Origin: Flavobacteriia bacterium | GTDB lineage: Bacteria > Bacteroidota > Bacteroidia > Flavobacteriales_D > Crocinitomicaceae | Direction: 5' to 3' | DNA length: 22,677 nt | Assembly: GCA_009925805.1 (NCBI GenBank) | Contig: RFQF01000010.1 | Span: forward strand, 1 to 22,677 | Shown: piece after piece, positions 8,494 to 16,748 of the stretch | Layout of the letters: the number at the start of each line of letters is the position of its first letter | Position numbering within the stretch: position 1 is the stretch's first letter | Notes under the pieces: generated by a model | The model's database searches: none | The model's input: the letters and a program-made list of their open reading frames with translations, nothing else | Told to the model about the DNA's origin: nothing | Position numbers and translations under genes: made by a program

Positions 8494-8930
8494 TGGAAAT
8501 CCTAGAATTGACCACTTTAGAGGATATGTTAGGGACGTATGAGGTGTTAACCGAACTTTATCCATCCCTCAGTTTGGAACAATACCGCGAAGAATTAAGG
8601 TTCATGATCCAGCATAATTACTCACAAATCGCCGTGCTAGAACAGCAGGTTTTTGTTGGCGTTTCAGGTCTTTGGTTGGGGAATAAATTATGGTGTGGAA
8701 AGTATTTGGAAATCGATAATATCGTGGTTTCGGAAAAAACCCGCAGTAAAGGCGTAGGGAAAATGATGGTGGATTTTATAGAAAAAAAAGCTCGAGAACT
8801 GGGGTGCAACATGGTGGCTTTAGATTCTTATACCACCAATTTCAAAGCCCACAAGTTCTTTTATAATCAGGGATTTACTCCCAAAGGGTTTCATTTTATC
8901 CAAGTGTTAAAACAAGAAAATATTCGATAG
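8493..8930 (+). CDS. GNAT family N-acetyltransferase
   Basis: 145 aa, a single GNAT domain. The acetyl-CoA pyrophosphate-binding loop is RSKGVG (Arg84, Gly87, Gly89, R-x-x-G-x-G), preceded by the beta strand YLEIDNIVVS and followed by the alpha helix KMMVDFIEKKARELGC and strand MVALDSYTTN, then the typical HKFFYNQGF end block. Substrate unknown. Start is fixed by the TAATG overlap with the peptidase stop; its own TAG is immediately followed by the ATG of the endonuclease gene, so all three are probably one transcript. Confidence 0.92.
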   Translation: MEILELTTLEDMLGTYEVLTELYPSLSLEQYREELRFMIQHNYSQIAVLEQQVFVGVSGLWLGNKLWCGKYLEIDNIVVSEKTRSKGVGKMMVDFIEKKARELGCNMVALDSYTTNFKAHKFFYNQGFTPKGFHFIQVLKQENIR

Positions 8931-9914
8931 ATGTACAAGAAAATTGGGCTATTCATTTTCATCGCAATCGTTGGTATCCTTACTTACGGGTATTGCTCGA
9001 TGGGAAAGAAGAACGTACCCGCAATCCGAGAATCTAAGGAATTCCTAAATCCTCCCGATTCGTTGGATCCTTTAGAGGTAGAAATTCCAAAAATCGCACA
9101 AAAATTGCCCGTAATTCGGCATATAGGATACGCTTTTCAATATGCTGAAGCCCACGAACAAGCCTATTGGATCGGTTATGAGCTCACCAAACTCGAGACC
9201 GAAAAGGCTTACGATCGCACCGATAACTTCATCCCTGACCCCATGGTAAGTACAGGTTCCGCTACGCAAGCTGATTATTCCGCATCAGGGTACGACCGCG
9301 GGCATTTGGCTCCTGCAGCAGACATGGGATGGTCCCAAAAAGCAATGGAGGAATCCTTCTATTTTAGCAACATGAGCCCTCAAGTTCCCAGTTTTAATCG
9401 AGGTATTTGGAAGCGATTAGAAGAACAAGTGCGAAGTTGGGCTATTGTTTACGATAGCATTTATGTAGTTACCGGGCCTGTGCTTACCCAAGGACTTCCA
9501 ACCATCGGTCCCAACAAAGTTTCTGTACCTAAGTATTATTATAAAGTCATACTCGACAATACCGGAAAAGATAAAAAAGCCATTGGATTTTTAATGGAAA
9601 ATGCAGCTGGAAAAGGAGCGCTTTCCACCTATGCCGTAACCGTGGATCGTGTAGAACAAGCGACGGGCATTGACTTTTTCAATAAACTTCCCGATGGATT
9701 CGAAACTAAAATCGAGCAGGAAATATGTCTTCCCTGCTGGACCTGGGAAATTACAAAACCCGCAAATGGCGTTGCGGAGGAGGAGGACCATGAGGAAAAT
9801 TCGCCTTCTTCAGAAGGAATCAAAACGCAGTGTAAAGGTATAACCAAGGCTGGAAATCGTTGTTCTCGCATGTGTTCGGACGGAAGCGGCTATTGTTACC
9901 AACACCAACCCTAA
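8931..9914 (+). CDS. DNA/RNA non-specific endonuclease (NUC1/DRGH family) with C-terminal Cys/His tail
   Basis: 327 aa. Hydrophobic N-terminal segment (residues about 5-22) acts as a signal peptide or membrane anchor; the Cys at 22 does not sit in a good lipobox. The ββα-metal nuclease core contains YDRGHLAPAADM with catalytic His125, and FSNMSPQVPSFNRGIW with the metal-binding Asn156. The domain ends near residue 275; an acidic linker (AEEEDHEEN) leads to a terminal module with Cys301, Cys311, Cys315, Cys322 and His325 (QCKGITKAGNRCSR...YCYQH), which resembles short zinc-type Cys/His modules such as DUF5763. Likely acts outside the cytoplasm on extracellular nucleic acid (family-based inference). 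No inhibitor gene is recognisable, and the start codon directly abuts the acetyltransferase stop. Confidence 0.93.
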   Translation: MYKKIGLFIFIAIVGILTYGYCSMGKKNVPAIRESKEFLNPPDSLDPLEVEIPKIAQKLPVIRHIGYAFQYAEAHEQAYWIGYELTKLETEKAYDRTDNFIPDPMVSTGSATQADYSASGYDRGHLAPAADMGWSQKAMEESFYFSNMSPQVPSFNRGIWKRLEEQVRSWAIVYDSIYVVTGPVLTQGLPTIGPNKVSVPKYYYKVILDNTGKDKKAIGFLMENAAGKGALSTYAVTVDRVEQATGIDFFNKLPDGFETKIEQEICLPCWTWEITKPANGVAEEEDHEENSPSSEGIKTQCKGITKAGNRCSRMCSDGSGYCYQHQP

Positions 9915-9992
9915 TAGGATCGCAATTCCAGGAATTTTAAGATGCTGTAACCTCAGGCAAGCTATTACGTAAGACCCCTCAAAATAAACAAC

Positions 9993-10193
9993 ATGCACAT
10001 GGGGAAATATCAACACGATTTACGGGCGAAAATTGCCAAAGAAGCTAAACTTAAATTATCTGCGCACCGAGAAAAAGGAACCAATACCTCGATGAGTGTT
10101 TTCGAGGTGGCTAAGTTATTGGATAGCATTCGAACCACTGAAACAAATGAGTCGTTCGATAATTCTATCTTTTTTTCGGTGAGCATGAATTAA
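9993..10193 (+). CDS. Small hypothetical protein (66 aa)
   Basis: A 66-aa frame between the endonuclease gene and the 3' end of mnmA. It opens with MHMGKYQHDL, so the second ATG at 9999 is an alternative start. The first half is basic and helix-like (LRAKIAKEAKLKLSAHREK), the second has VFEVAKLLDSI and ends FFSVSMN. Codon use resembles the neighbouring genes and no larger frame occupies the region. It has no signal peptide, and no clear -7 box or ribosome site was seen. Its stop overlaps the mnmA stop by 4 bases, convergently. I do not recognise it; it could be a genuine small gene or a chance ORF. Confidence 0.5.
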   Translation: MHMGKYQHDLRAKIAKEAKLKLSAHREKGTNTSMSVFEVAKLLDSIRTTETNESFDNSIFFSVSMN

Positions 10194-11368
10194 GCCGCAA
10201 TGACCCCCGAACCGATCAGTTCGTCGCCGATATACCATGCGGCAAACTGCCCTGGGGTGATTCCGCGTTGCGCTTGTTCAAATAGCACGAAAAAGGTACC
10301 GTTTTTGAATACTAAAATGCCTTCTTGAAGTGTTTGCCGGTAGCGAATTCTAACACGACATTTAACTCCTTGGAGCAGCGATGCTTCAGGGATTTTTTGT
10401 ATCCAATTCATTTCTTCGCTTTCTAATGCCAGGGCATAGCGATAAAGTCCCGGGTGTTCATCCGTTTGACCTGAATATATAACGTTCGCTTGGGTGTCCG
10501 TTGCGATAACGAAACTGGGTTCAGGTCTTCCCCCAATGTGCAATCCTTTCCGTTGTCCGATCGTATAATAATGCGCTCCTTGATGGTGAGCTACCACCAA
10601 TCCTTGTTCCGGTTGATAGCTGTAGGGTTGCGCGAGTAACGCCACGTTTTCGGTGTTTTTGGGAATCGCCGAATAGGCCTCGAATTGCGCGAGATGGTTA
10701 GGAATCTCAATGATAACCCCTTCTTTCGGAGCCAGTTGTTGTTGCAAAAACGTGGGTAAACTTACCTTACCAATAAAACATAAGCCTTGCGAATCTTTTT
10801 TATTCGCTGTAATGAGTCCTTCCTTTTCCGCTAAAGCGCGAACCTGAACCTTCGTTAATTCCCCAATGGGAAAAAGCGCCTTTTGCAATTGCGATTGACT
10901 CACCTGGCACAGAAAATAACTTTGATCTTTGGTTCGGTCTAACCCGCTGAGCAAGCCATGGGTTCCGTCCTCATGAATTATTTTCCGACAGTAATGACCG
11001 GTAGCAACAAAATCGGCGCCCAAGGCTAAGGCTTCGCGGAGAAAAACATCGAATTTGATTTCGCGGTTGCAAAGCACATCCGGGTTGGGTGTTCTACCTG
11101 CTTCATACTCGCGAAACATGTAATCCACGATACGATCTTTGTATTGAGCACTTAAATCCACGACTTGAAAAGGGATACCGAGGTGTTGTGCTACGAGCAG
11201 GGCGTCGTTGGCGTCGTCAATCCAAGGGCATTCGTTGGAAAGTGTGACGCTCTCGTCGTGCCAGTTGCGCATGAACATCCCAATCACTTCATAACCTTGT
11301 TGGAGTAATAAAAAGGCAGCAACGCTCGAATCGACACCTCCAGAAAGTCCAACTACCACGCGTTTCAT
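10190..11368 (-). CDS. mnmA: tRNA-specific 2-thiouridylase MnmA
   Basis: Thiolates U34 of tRNA-Lys, Glu and Gln using ATP and a persulfide sulfur. 392 aa from the ATG at 11368 (MKRVVVGLSGGVDSS); the frame extends to 11437 but those 23 residues do not fit the family. PP-loop motif GLSGGVDSS (residues 7-15), first catalytic Cys100 in NPDVLCNREIKF and second Cys197 in GLCFIGKV, with the central and C-terminal beta-barrel domains complete (HHQGAHYYTIGQRKGLHIGG, PGQFAAWY). A TACCTTTA box lies 4 nt before the start. It stands alone on the minus strand. Confidence 0.97.
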   Translation of the reverse strand: MKRVVVGLSGGVDSSVAAFLLLQQGYEVIGMFMRNWHDESVTLSNECPWIDDANDALLVAQHLGIPFQVVDLSAQYKDRIVDYMFREYEAGRTPNPDVLCNREIKFDVFLREALALGADFVATGHYCRKIIHEDGTHGLLSGLDRTKDQSYFLCQVSQSQLQKALFPIGELTKVQVRALAEKEGLITANKKDSQGLCFIGKVSLPTFLQQQLAPKEGVIIEIPNHLAQFEAYSAIPKNTENVALLAQPYSYQPEQGLVVAHHQGAHYYTIGQRKGLHIGGRPEPSFVIATDTQANVIYSGQTDEHPGLYRYALALESEEMNWIQKIPEASLLQGVKCRVRIRYRQTLQEGILVFKNGTFFVLFEQAQRGITPGQFAAWYIGDELIGSGVIAA

Positions 11369-11372
11369 AGAG

Positions 11373-11380
11373 TAAAGGTA
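11373..11380 (-). promoter_or_regulatory. Candidate -7 box for mnmA
   Basis: Minus-strand TACCTTTA, one mismatch (final base) from TAnnTTTG, ending 4 nt before the ATG of mnmA. No TTG was seen at the -33 spacing. Listed because the position relative to the start codon matches that of exact boxes upstream of aroB, the proline dehydrogenase gene and mutS2. Confidence 0.35.
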
Positions 11381-11568
11381 ACGAAAATGCCTTTTCTTTG
11401 AAGTATAAAAACCATAAGTATCCTTAGCAAGGTTCAATATATCTAATCGATGATTTTTCGAAAACCAAAAGCTATTTTTTATATTTATTCCTTCTAATTA
11501 CCGTAAAGTTGGGTAAATTGCGCTTTGTATATGTCGAATTTCGATTAACCTAAAAAAATCAACAAATA
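11381..11568. other. Divergent intergenic region between mnmA and the dehydrogenase gene
   Basis: An A+T-rich stretch with no convincing coding frame. It holds two short symmetric sequences: TTTTCGAAAA (11455-11464) and TCGAATTTCGA (11534-11544, arms of 5 around a central T), the latter 24 bases before the dehydrogenase ATG. No exact TAnnTTTG promoter for the dehydrogenase gene was found. The symmetry could mark operator sites, but both are short enough to arise by chance in such composition. Confidence 0.3.
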
Positions 11569-12291
11569 ATGAACTTGTCTAACAATAAAATACTAATCAC
11601 AGGGGGCGCCAGCGGAATTGGTCTCGGACTTACCGAGCGTTTTTTACAAGAAAATAATACGGTAATTATTTGTGGCAGAAGGACCGATGCATTGCAGAGA
11701 GTTCAGGAAAAATTCCCTGAAGTGATTACTCGAGTATGCGATTTATCCATCGAACAAGAAAGGACAGAGCTCTTCCATTGGGTAGCGGAAAACCATTCGG
11801 ACTTAAATGTACTTGTGAACAATGCTGGAATTCAACATTGGATGAACTTAGAGGATGTAGAATTTTACGAGAAGACGATTCAAGAAATTCAGACCAACGC
11901 CATCGCACCGGTGCACTTGATTTCGCTGTTTACGCAATTAAACGCTTTAAATACCATTATCAATGTAACTTCAGGTTTAGCGTTTGTTCAGCTTTCCAAG
12001 GTCCCTGTGTATTGTGCAACAAAGGCCTTTTTTCATTCCTTTACGCTTTCGTTAAGGCATTTACTCAAATCAAAGAACATCGAGGTGATAGAAATGATTC
12101 CGCCGGCGTTGAACACCGACTTAGGTGGGAAAGGATTGCACGATGGGCAACCGCCTGTTTCCGCGTTTGTTGAAGCGGTTTTTGAACAAATGCGTGAAGG
12201 AAAAACCGAATTAACCTTTGGTTTTAGCGAAGTAATGGCCAAAGCATCTCCAGACGCTATAGCTACAGCCTTTCATCGGATGAATCCATAA
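11569..12291 (+). CDS. Short-chain dehydrogenase/reductase, DltE-like
   Basis: 240-aa classical-type SDR with a Rossmann fold. Coenzyme motif TGGASGIG (residues 11-18), GRR after the second strand (positions 36-38, suggesting preference for NADP(H), inference), NNAG at 84-87, Asn110, and the catalytic Ser135, Tyr148 and Lys152 in NVTSGLAFVQ...YCATKAF. The GLAF plus YCATKAxxHSFT wording is that of DltE-like oxidoreductases. Substrate unknown; no dlt genes are nearby. The stop is one base from the proline dehydrogenase stop (convergent). Preceded by the longest non-coding gap in the window, so it is its own unit. Confidence 0.93.
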   Translation: MNLSNNKILITGGASGIGLGLTERFLQENNTVIICGRRTDALQRVQEKFPEVITRVCDLSIEQERTELFHWVAENHSDLNVLVNNAGIQHWMNLEDVEFYEKTIQEIQTNAIAPVHLISLFTQLNALNTIINVTSGLAFVQLSKVPVYCATKAFFHSFTLSLRHLLKSKNIEVIEMIPPALNTDLGGKGLHDGQPPVSAFVEAVFEQMREGKTELTFGFSEVMAKASPDAIATAFHRMNP

Positions 12292-12292
12292 A

Positions 12293-13462
12293 TCATTGGT
12301 TCCTTCTCCGTTGGCGTTCTTGCTGTATTAACCCCAACTCTCGACCAGTTTGCCCTGCTACCGAGGTATTTTCATCGGCGCGCCGCAACAAATAGGGGAG
12401 CACCTCTTTTACTGGTCCAAAGGGAACGTACTTGGCAACCCTGTACCCTGCATTGGCTAGATTGTATGAAATATGGTCGCTCATCCCCAGCAATTGCGCA
12501 AAATAAAATCGAGGGTCCTCCGCTGGGATGTTAGCTTCCTGCATCAAAGCGGTTAACAACCGTGAACTTTCCTCGTTGTGCGAACCTGCGCATACCGCGA
12601 AGTGTTTTGCATGCTCCACGGTAAAACGCAACGCCGCATCGTAGTCGCGATCGGTGGCTGTTTTATCCGGCTGGATGGGGGAGGGGTAGCCTAATTTTAA
12701 TGCCCGTTCCCGCTCTTTTTCCATGTACGCCCCGCGCACTAATTTTACACCATATACAAAACCCTCGGCACGCGCCGTCTTTAATTGTTCGTGAAGAAAG
12801 GCCAAACGGTCATGGCGGTACATCTGAACCGTGTTATAAATGATCGCTTCTTGGTGGTTGTAGTTGCGCATCATTTCCAGAGTCCAAGTATCTAAAACCG
12901 GTTGAATCCACGTTTCTTCCGCATCAATGAACAGGCGTACGCTATGCTTCGCGGCTGCTTCACATATGCGCTCAAATCGCCGTTTCACTCCGTTAATTTC
13001 TTCCATGCTTTGAGTATCCGGTGAACACGAAAAATCGGAGGCTTTTTCCAACAAATCGAACCGCCCAATGCCCGAAACCTTAAAAACGGCAAAAGGAATA
13101 TTTGGCGCGTTTTTCGCTTTTTCAATCGTCGATAAAATGATGCGCGTAGTTTCTTCGAAGTCGTCGTCCGAGGTTTTTCCTTCTACTGAATAATCCAAAA
13201 TGGTTCCCACCCCAAACTTCCCAAGTTCTTCTATACGGACGCTGCACTCATCAATGGTTTCTCCTCCGCAAAATTGCTTGAAGATGGTGGCTTTAATGAT
13301 ACCTTTAATGGGCAGTCCCATTCGCAGCATCCAAGGAGTTATGCGTTTTCCGAGTTTAACAATCCAAGGGTAACTAACTACTTTGAAAAGCCAATATGCG
13401 CGGGTTAAATCGTTTGGCTGCTTTGAGCTGAAGGCTATTTCCGTATTGGAGAAATCGAGCAT
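12293..13462 (-). CDS. Proline dehydrogenase (single-domain FAD enzyme)
   Basis: Oxidises L-proline to pyrroline-5-carboxylate, passing electrons via FAD to the quinone pool at the membrane. 389 aa from the ATG at 13462 (MLDFSNTEIAF); a TTG two codons earlier would place the start inside the candidate -7 box and is rejected. Motifs of the PRODH barrel: FIDAEETWIQP, YNTVQMYRHDRL, GVKLVRGAYMEKER, and the C-terminal substrate-binding PYLLRRADENTSVAGQ. No P5C-dehydrogenase domain is fused and no such gene is nearby, so this is the two-protein form of the pathway. TAATTTTG lies 3 nt before the ATG. Back to back with aroB across 59 bases. Confidence 0.95.
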   Translation of the reverse strand: MLDFSNTEIAFSSKQPNDLTRAYWLFKVVSYPWIVKLGKRITPWMLRMGLPIKGIIKATIFKQFCGGETIDECSVRIEELGKFGVGTILDYSVEGKTSDDDFEETTRIILSTIEKAKNAPNIPFAVFKVSGIGRFDLLEKASDFSCSPDTQSMEEINGVKRRFERICEAAAKHSVRLFIDAEETWIQPVLDTWTLEMMRNYNHQEAIIYNTVQMYRHDRLAFLHEQLKTARAEGFVYGVKLVRGAYMEKERERALKLGYPSPIQPDKTATDRDYDAALRFTVEHAKHFAVCAGSHNEESSRLLTALMQEANIPAEDPRFYFAQLLGMSDHISYNLANAGYRVAKYVPFGPVKEVLPYLLRRADENTSVAGQTGRELGLIQQERQRRRNQ

Positions 13463-13465
13463 GCA

Positions 13466-13473
13466 CAAAATTA
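13466..13473 (-). promoter_or_regulatory. Candidate -7 box (TAATTTTG) for proline dehydrogenase
   Basis: Exact match on the minus strand to the Bacteroidota -7 consensus TAnnTTTG, ending 3 nt before the ATG. Because transcription normally begins a few bases after this element, the mRNA would start at or next to the start codon. No TTG was found at the usual -33 distance. Confidence 0.5.
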
Positions 13474-13508
13474 ACGATTTTTGAGGGGTTACCGCGCTAT
13501 TTCTTTAA

Positions 13509-13516
13509 TACCTTTG
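13509..13516 (+). promoter_or_regulatory. Candidate -7 box (TACCTTTG) for aroB
   Basis: Exact TAnnTTTG match, 5 nt before the aroB ATG at 13522, so the transcript would be leaderless or nearly so. A TTG lies 25 nt upstream of the box, longer than the usual spacing to the -33 element. It faces away from the proline dehydrogenase promoter within the same 59-base gap. Confidence 0.5.
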
Positions 13517-13521
13517 ATCGT

Positions 13522-14595
13522 ATGAAAATTGATTTCAACGGAATTCCTGTAGAGATTGCCCCCTTGGAAAACAGTTCTATGGGCGCCCTGCTGAACGAAT
13601 ACCGAGACCATCGAAAGGTAATCATCGTGGATGAAAACACGCACGACGCCTGTTTGGAACGGTTGCTTTATGCCTTTCCAGAATTGCAACAAGCCGAAGT
13701 AATGTTGCTTCCGGTAGGCGAAGAAAATAAATCACTGGAAATTGTGTATCAAGTATGGTCGGCATTGCTCGATTATCGCATACAGCGCAATGATCTTATC
13801 CTGAACCTCGGTGGAGGCATGGTTACGGATTTGGGCGGTTTCGTGGCGGCTACCTTTAAAAGAGGACTCGACTTTATTCACATTCCCACCTCGCTTATGG
13901 CAATGGTAGATGCGGCCCTAGGATCGAAAACCGGTATCAATGTGAATGAGGTTAAAAATGCTGTTGGCACGTTTACCGCACCTCGTGCCATCTATGTAGA
14001 TCTTGGGTTTTTGGAAACGCTACCAGCACAAGAAATCTTCAACGGCCTGGCAGAAATGATGAAACATGCTTTGATTTTAGATGGCAACTATTGGGATCTT
14101 CTCAAAGGTATTCGAAACGAGGCGGAATTAACCACACCCGAAAATATTCTCCGCTCCATTGAACTTAAACGGGATGTAGTTACTTCGGATCCTCAAGAAA
14201 CAGGAAGACGTAAATTGTTGAATTTTGGCCACACCTTTGGACACGGTATTGAATCGTATTTCTTATCTCGAAAAGCCATCGACCATGGACACGCAGTTGC
14301 CTTAGGCATGATTGCGGAGGCTTATGTGGCGTTCAAGCGCAACGTGCTTTCACCCAAGGATTACGCAGAAATTGAATGGGTTTTAAGTGATATATTTCCC
14401 ATGCCTCCGATTCCCGAAGCAGCCTTTGAAGCGATTTTGTCGCACATGAGGAATGACAAAAAAAACGCTGGAGATCGCATTAATTTTGTGTTATTAAAAG
14501 CTCCCGGAACCGCAGAAATCAATGCCTCGCTTACAGAACAGGAAATCGGAGAAGCGCTATTGCATTTGTCCCTGCTTGCGAAAAACGCGAACTAA
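13522..14595 (+). CDS. aroB: 3-dehydroquinate synthase AroB
   Basis: Second step of the shikimate pathway: converts DAHP to 3-dehydroquinate with NAD+ and a divalent metal. 357 aa, normal length. NAD-binding GGGMVTDLGGFVA (about 97-109), RGLDFIHIPTSLMAMVDAALGSKTGIN, and metal ligands Glu178 (NGLAEMMKH), His237 (NFGHTFGHG) and His255 (DHGHAVALGM), by alignment with E. coli Glu184, His247, His264. The usual HGE after the last ligand is HGH here. Monocistronic; converges on the S46 peptidase gene with a 30-base gap, in which no hairpin is evident. Confidence 0.97.
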   Translation: MKIDFNGIPVEIAPLENSSMGALLNEYRDHRKVIIVDENTHDACLERLLYAFPELQQAEVMLLPVGEENKSLEIVYQVWSALLDYRIQRNDLILNLGGGMVTDLGGFVAATFKRGLDFIHIPTSLMAMVDAALGSKTGINVNEVKNAVGTFTAPRAIYVDLGFLETLPAQEIFNGLAEMMKHALILDGNYWDLLKGIRNEAELTTPENILRSIELKRDVVTSDPQETGRRKLLNFGHTFGHGIESYFLSRKAIDHGHAVALGMIAEAYVAFKRNVLSPKDYAEIEWVLSDIFPMPPIPEAAFEAILSHMRNDKKNAGDRINFVLLKAPGTAEINASLTEQEIGEALLHLSLLAKNAN

Positions 14596-14625
14596 GGTTT
14601 CCAAAAGACGCTCCCTACGATTACA

Positions 14626-16743
14626 TCAACGAATGATGGTCATTTCGTTCACTATATGACGAGCTCCCGAGAATTTATCAATCAGGAAAAGCACATAGCG
14701 TATATCTACATTGATGGTTTTTTGCAACATATCATCAAAAATAACATCTCCCGCCATGGCCTCAATGTTTCCATCAAAGGCTAACCCAATCAATTCCCCT
14801 CGACCGTTGAGCACAGGAGAACCGGAATTCCCTCCGGTGATATCGTTGTTGGTTAGGAAATTAACGGGCATGTATCCTTTTTTGTCGGCATATTCTCCAA
14901 AATCTTGCGTTTTATTCAATTCAATAAGGCGTTGTGGAAGGTCAAATTCTTGGTCGTTGGGTTTGTACTTATTGATGGTTCCTTGTAAGGTGGTGTAATA
15001 ATTCACAGTAGCATCGTTGCGTTTGTCGGCAGGAAGCGCACTCACCTTACCGTAGGTTAACCTCATGGTGCTATTTGCATCCGGATATTGGATTTCGCTA
15101 AGGCCGGATTCGCGCATTCCTTTAACCAATTTACGGTAAGCTCGAGCAAAATCGGCTTGCATTTGCGTCATTTCTGGAGTCGTGGAACTGAGGTGGGCAA
15201 TGAGCTCTTGGGAAAGCATGAACAACGGATCTTTGTTGATATCGATTTTTTGCTCCCCGCGCACGTAGGCACGAAGTTGATCGGGGTTACTGAACACCGT
15301 TTTCACTAAAATAGCAGCGATTCGTTGGGAAATAGCGTCGGGACTATCAAAGGTAGCAGGTAGCTTGTAACCGGCTTTGGTGGTGTAAAGCCAGACGCCG
15401 TTCATGAGAATGTCTTTTTCTACGGGGAAAGAAAGCTTCTCATAAAACTCATCGATCGCTTTGAGCATGTCCAAAACGACGGTTTTATTTTTGTCGGATT
15501 TGTCAAATTCAACCAATTTGCCTCCTAAAGTGCGTGAAATGGTAGCAAGCTCCGAGGAACGCAACAAGATGGATAGGTAGTTGTCGTGACGGGCTTTTTC
15601 GTTAGTAGCCGCATAATATTTGTTGATCGTGGCAATTACGTTTCCGTATTCGTTTCGGTTTTTCTTTTTCTGCGCCCAAGCATCGAATTTAGCTTCATTT
15701 AATGCTTTGGTTTTCGATGTTTCAAACTTGGTGAGCGCATCGATCATTCCTTGACGATTTTTCCAGTAGTTTGCAATTCGAGCATATTTGGAGGCATAGT
15801 CTAAATTAACTTTATCATCCTTGTCCATGTACGACTTCATGGCATCCATGCTGGTTTTTGAAGCTTCAACCCAAGCCGGATAGGCGTATTTCACGTTTTG
15901 CTCGATCCCTGCTGCGGGTAACCAACGGTTCGTTCTTCCAGGAAATCCTAAAATCATAGCAAAATCTCCTTCTTGAACTCCTTTGAGGTTAATTTTAAGA
16001 TGTACTTTAGGGGTTAACGGAACATTGTTGGGCGAGTACTCAGCAGGATTTCCGTTTGCATCGGCATAAATTCGGAACATCGAAAAATCGCCCGTATGGC
16101 GAGGCCATTCCCAATTATCGGTGTCACCCCCAAATTTTCCAATGGATTCGGGAGGCGTACCTACCAAGCGTACATCTTTGTAGTCTTGGAAAACGAAATA
16201 ATAGTATTCGTTTCCTTGGAAAAAGGAGCGTACGTTCACCACGTATTTACCATTTTCGCTTTGCTCTTTTTCAATGAGTGCAATCTCTTCTTTGATGGTT
16301 TTATCGCGCTCTGCTTCGGTCATTTGATCGTTCACTTTCCCTAAGATCCGCTTTGAAACGTCGTCCATACGCACAAAGAAGCGCACGTACAAGGACTTGG
16401 GCTTTAATTCTTCGCTGGGATTAGCTGCCCAAAATCCATTGATCAAGTGGTTTTTCTCAGGGGTGGATAATTCGGCGATCGCATCGTATCCGCAGTGATG
16501 GTTCGTAAGGACCAATCCTTTCGAAGAAATTAATTCCGCGGTACACCCGCCATTGAACTGAACCACGGCATCTTTTAGGCTTGAATGGTTGATGCTGTAT
16601 ATTTCATCGGCTGTAAGCTGCAAGCCGAGCTTTTCCATATCACGTTGATTCAACCGTTCGATGAACATTAGGAACCACATGCCCTCGTCGGCACGTACAA
16701 AAAAACCAAGAAATAAAATCAGGGAGAATAGGATGTTTTTCAT
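14626..16743 (-). CDS. S46 family dipeptidyl-peptidase (DPP7/DPP11 type)
   Basis: Exported serine exopeptidase that removes dipeptides from peptide N termini, used by Bacteroidota for protein feeding. 705 aa. Signal peptide of about 18 residues, then ADEGMWF, the usual mature S46 start. The split chymotrypsin fold shows LTNHHCGYD (His83 before Cys84), the Asp-containing GGDTDNWEWPRHTGDFS (203-219) and GGNSGSPV with Ser640 as nucleophile; the alpha-helical cap lies between. DPP7 (hydrophobic P1) and DPP11 (Asp/Glu P1) differ mainly at one pocket residue in the C-terminal segment after the Ser, which I cannot assign with confidence by eye. Monocistronic; a TAATTTTA box precedes the ATG by 5 nt. 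Confidence 0.95.
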   Translation of the reverse strand: MKNILFSLILFLGFFVRADEGMWFLMFIERLNQRDMEKLGLQLTADEIYSINHSSLKDAVVQFNGGCTAELISSKGLVLTNHHCGYDAIAELSTPEKNHLINGFWAANPSEELKPKSLYVRFFVRMDDVSKRILGKVNDQMTEAERDKTIKEEIALIEKEQSENGKYVVNVRSFFQGNEYYYFVFQDYKDVRLVGTPPESIGKFGGDTDNWEWPRHTGDFSMFRIYADANGNPAEYSPNNVPLTPKVHLKINLKGVQEGDFAMILGFPGRTNRWLPAAGIEQNVKYAYPAWVEASKTSMDAMKSYMDKDDKVNLDYASKYARIANYWKNRQGMIDALTKFETSKTKALNEAKFDAWAQKKKNRNEYGNVIATINKYYAATNEKARHDNYLSILLRSSELATISRTLGGKLVEFDKSDKNKTVVLDMLKAIDEFYEKLSFPVEKDILMNGVWLYTTKAGYKLPATFDSPDAISQRIAAILVKTVFSNPDQLRAYVRGEQKIDINKDPLFMLSQELIAHLSSTTPEMTQMQADFARAYRKLVKGMRESGLSEIQYPDANSTMRLTYGKVSALPADKRNDATVNYYTTLQGTINKYKPNDQEFDLPQRLIELNKTQDFGEYADKKGYMPVNFLTNNDITGGNSGSPVLNGRGELIGLAFDGNIEAMAGDVIFDDMLQKTINVDIRYVLFLIDKFSGARHIVNEMTIIR

Positions 16744-16748
16744 TGTTG

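Noticed and set aside
4722..9914. Possible defence island (methyltransferase, nuclease, acetyltransferase)
   Set aside because: The methyltransferase is FkbM-type rather than a DNA methylase, the nuclease has an export/anchor segment, and no target-recognition or effector partner is present.
9924..9936. AATTCC-A-GGAATT symmetric sequence just after the endonuclease gene, as a terminator
   Set aside because: A one-base spacer cannot form a loop; opening it leaves a 5-bp A+T-rich stem without a proper U-tract.
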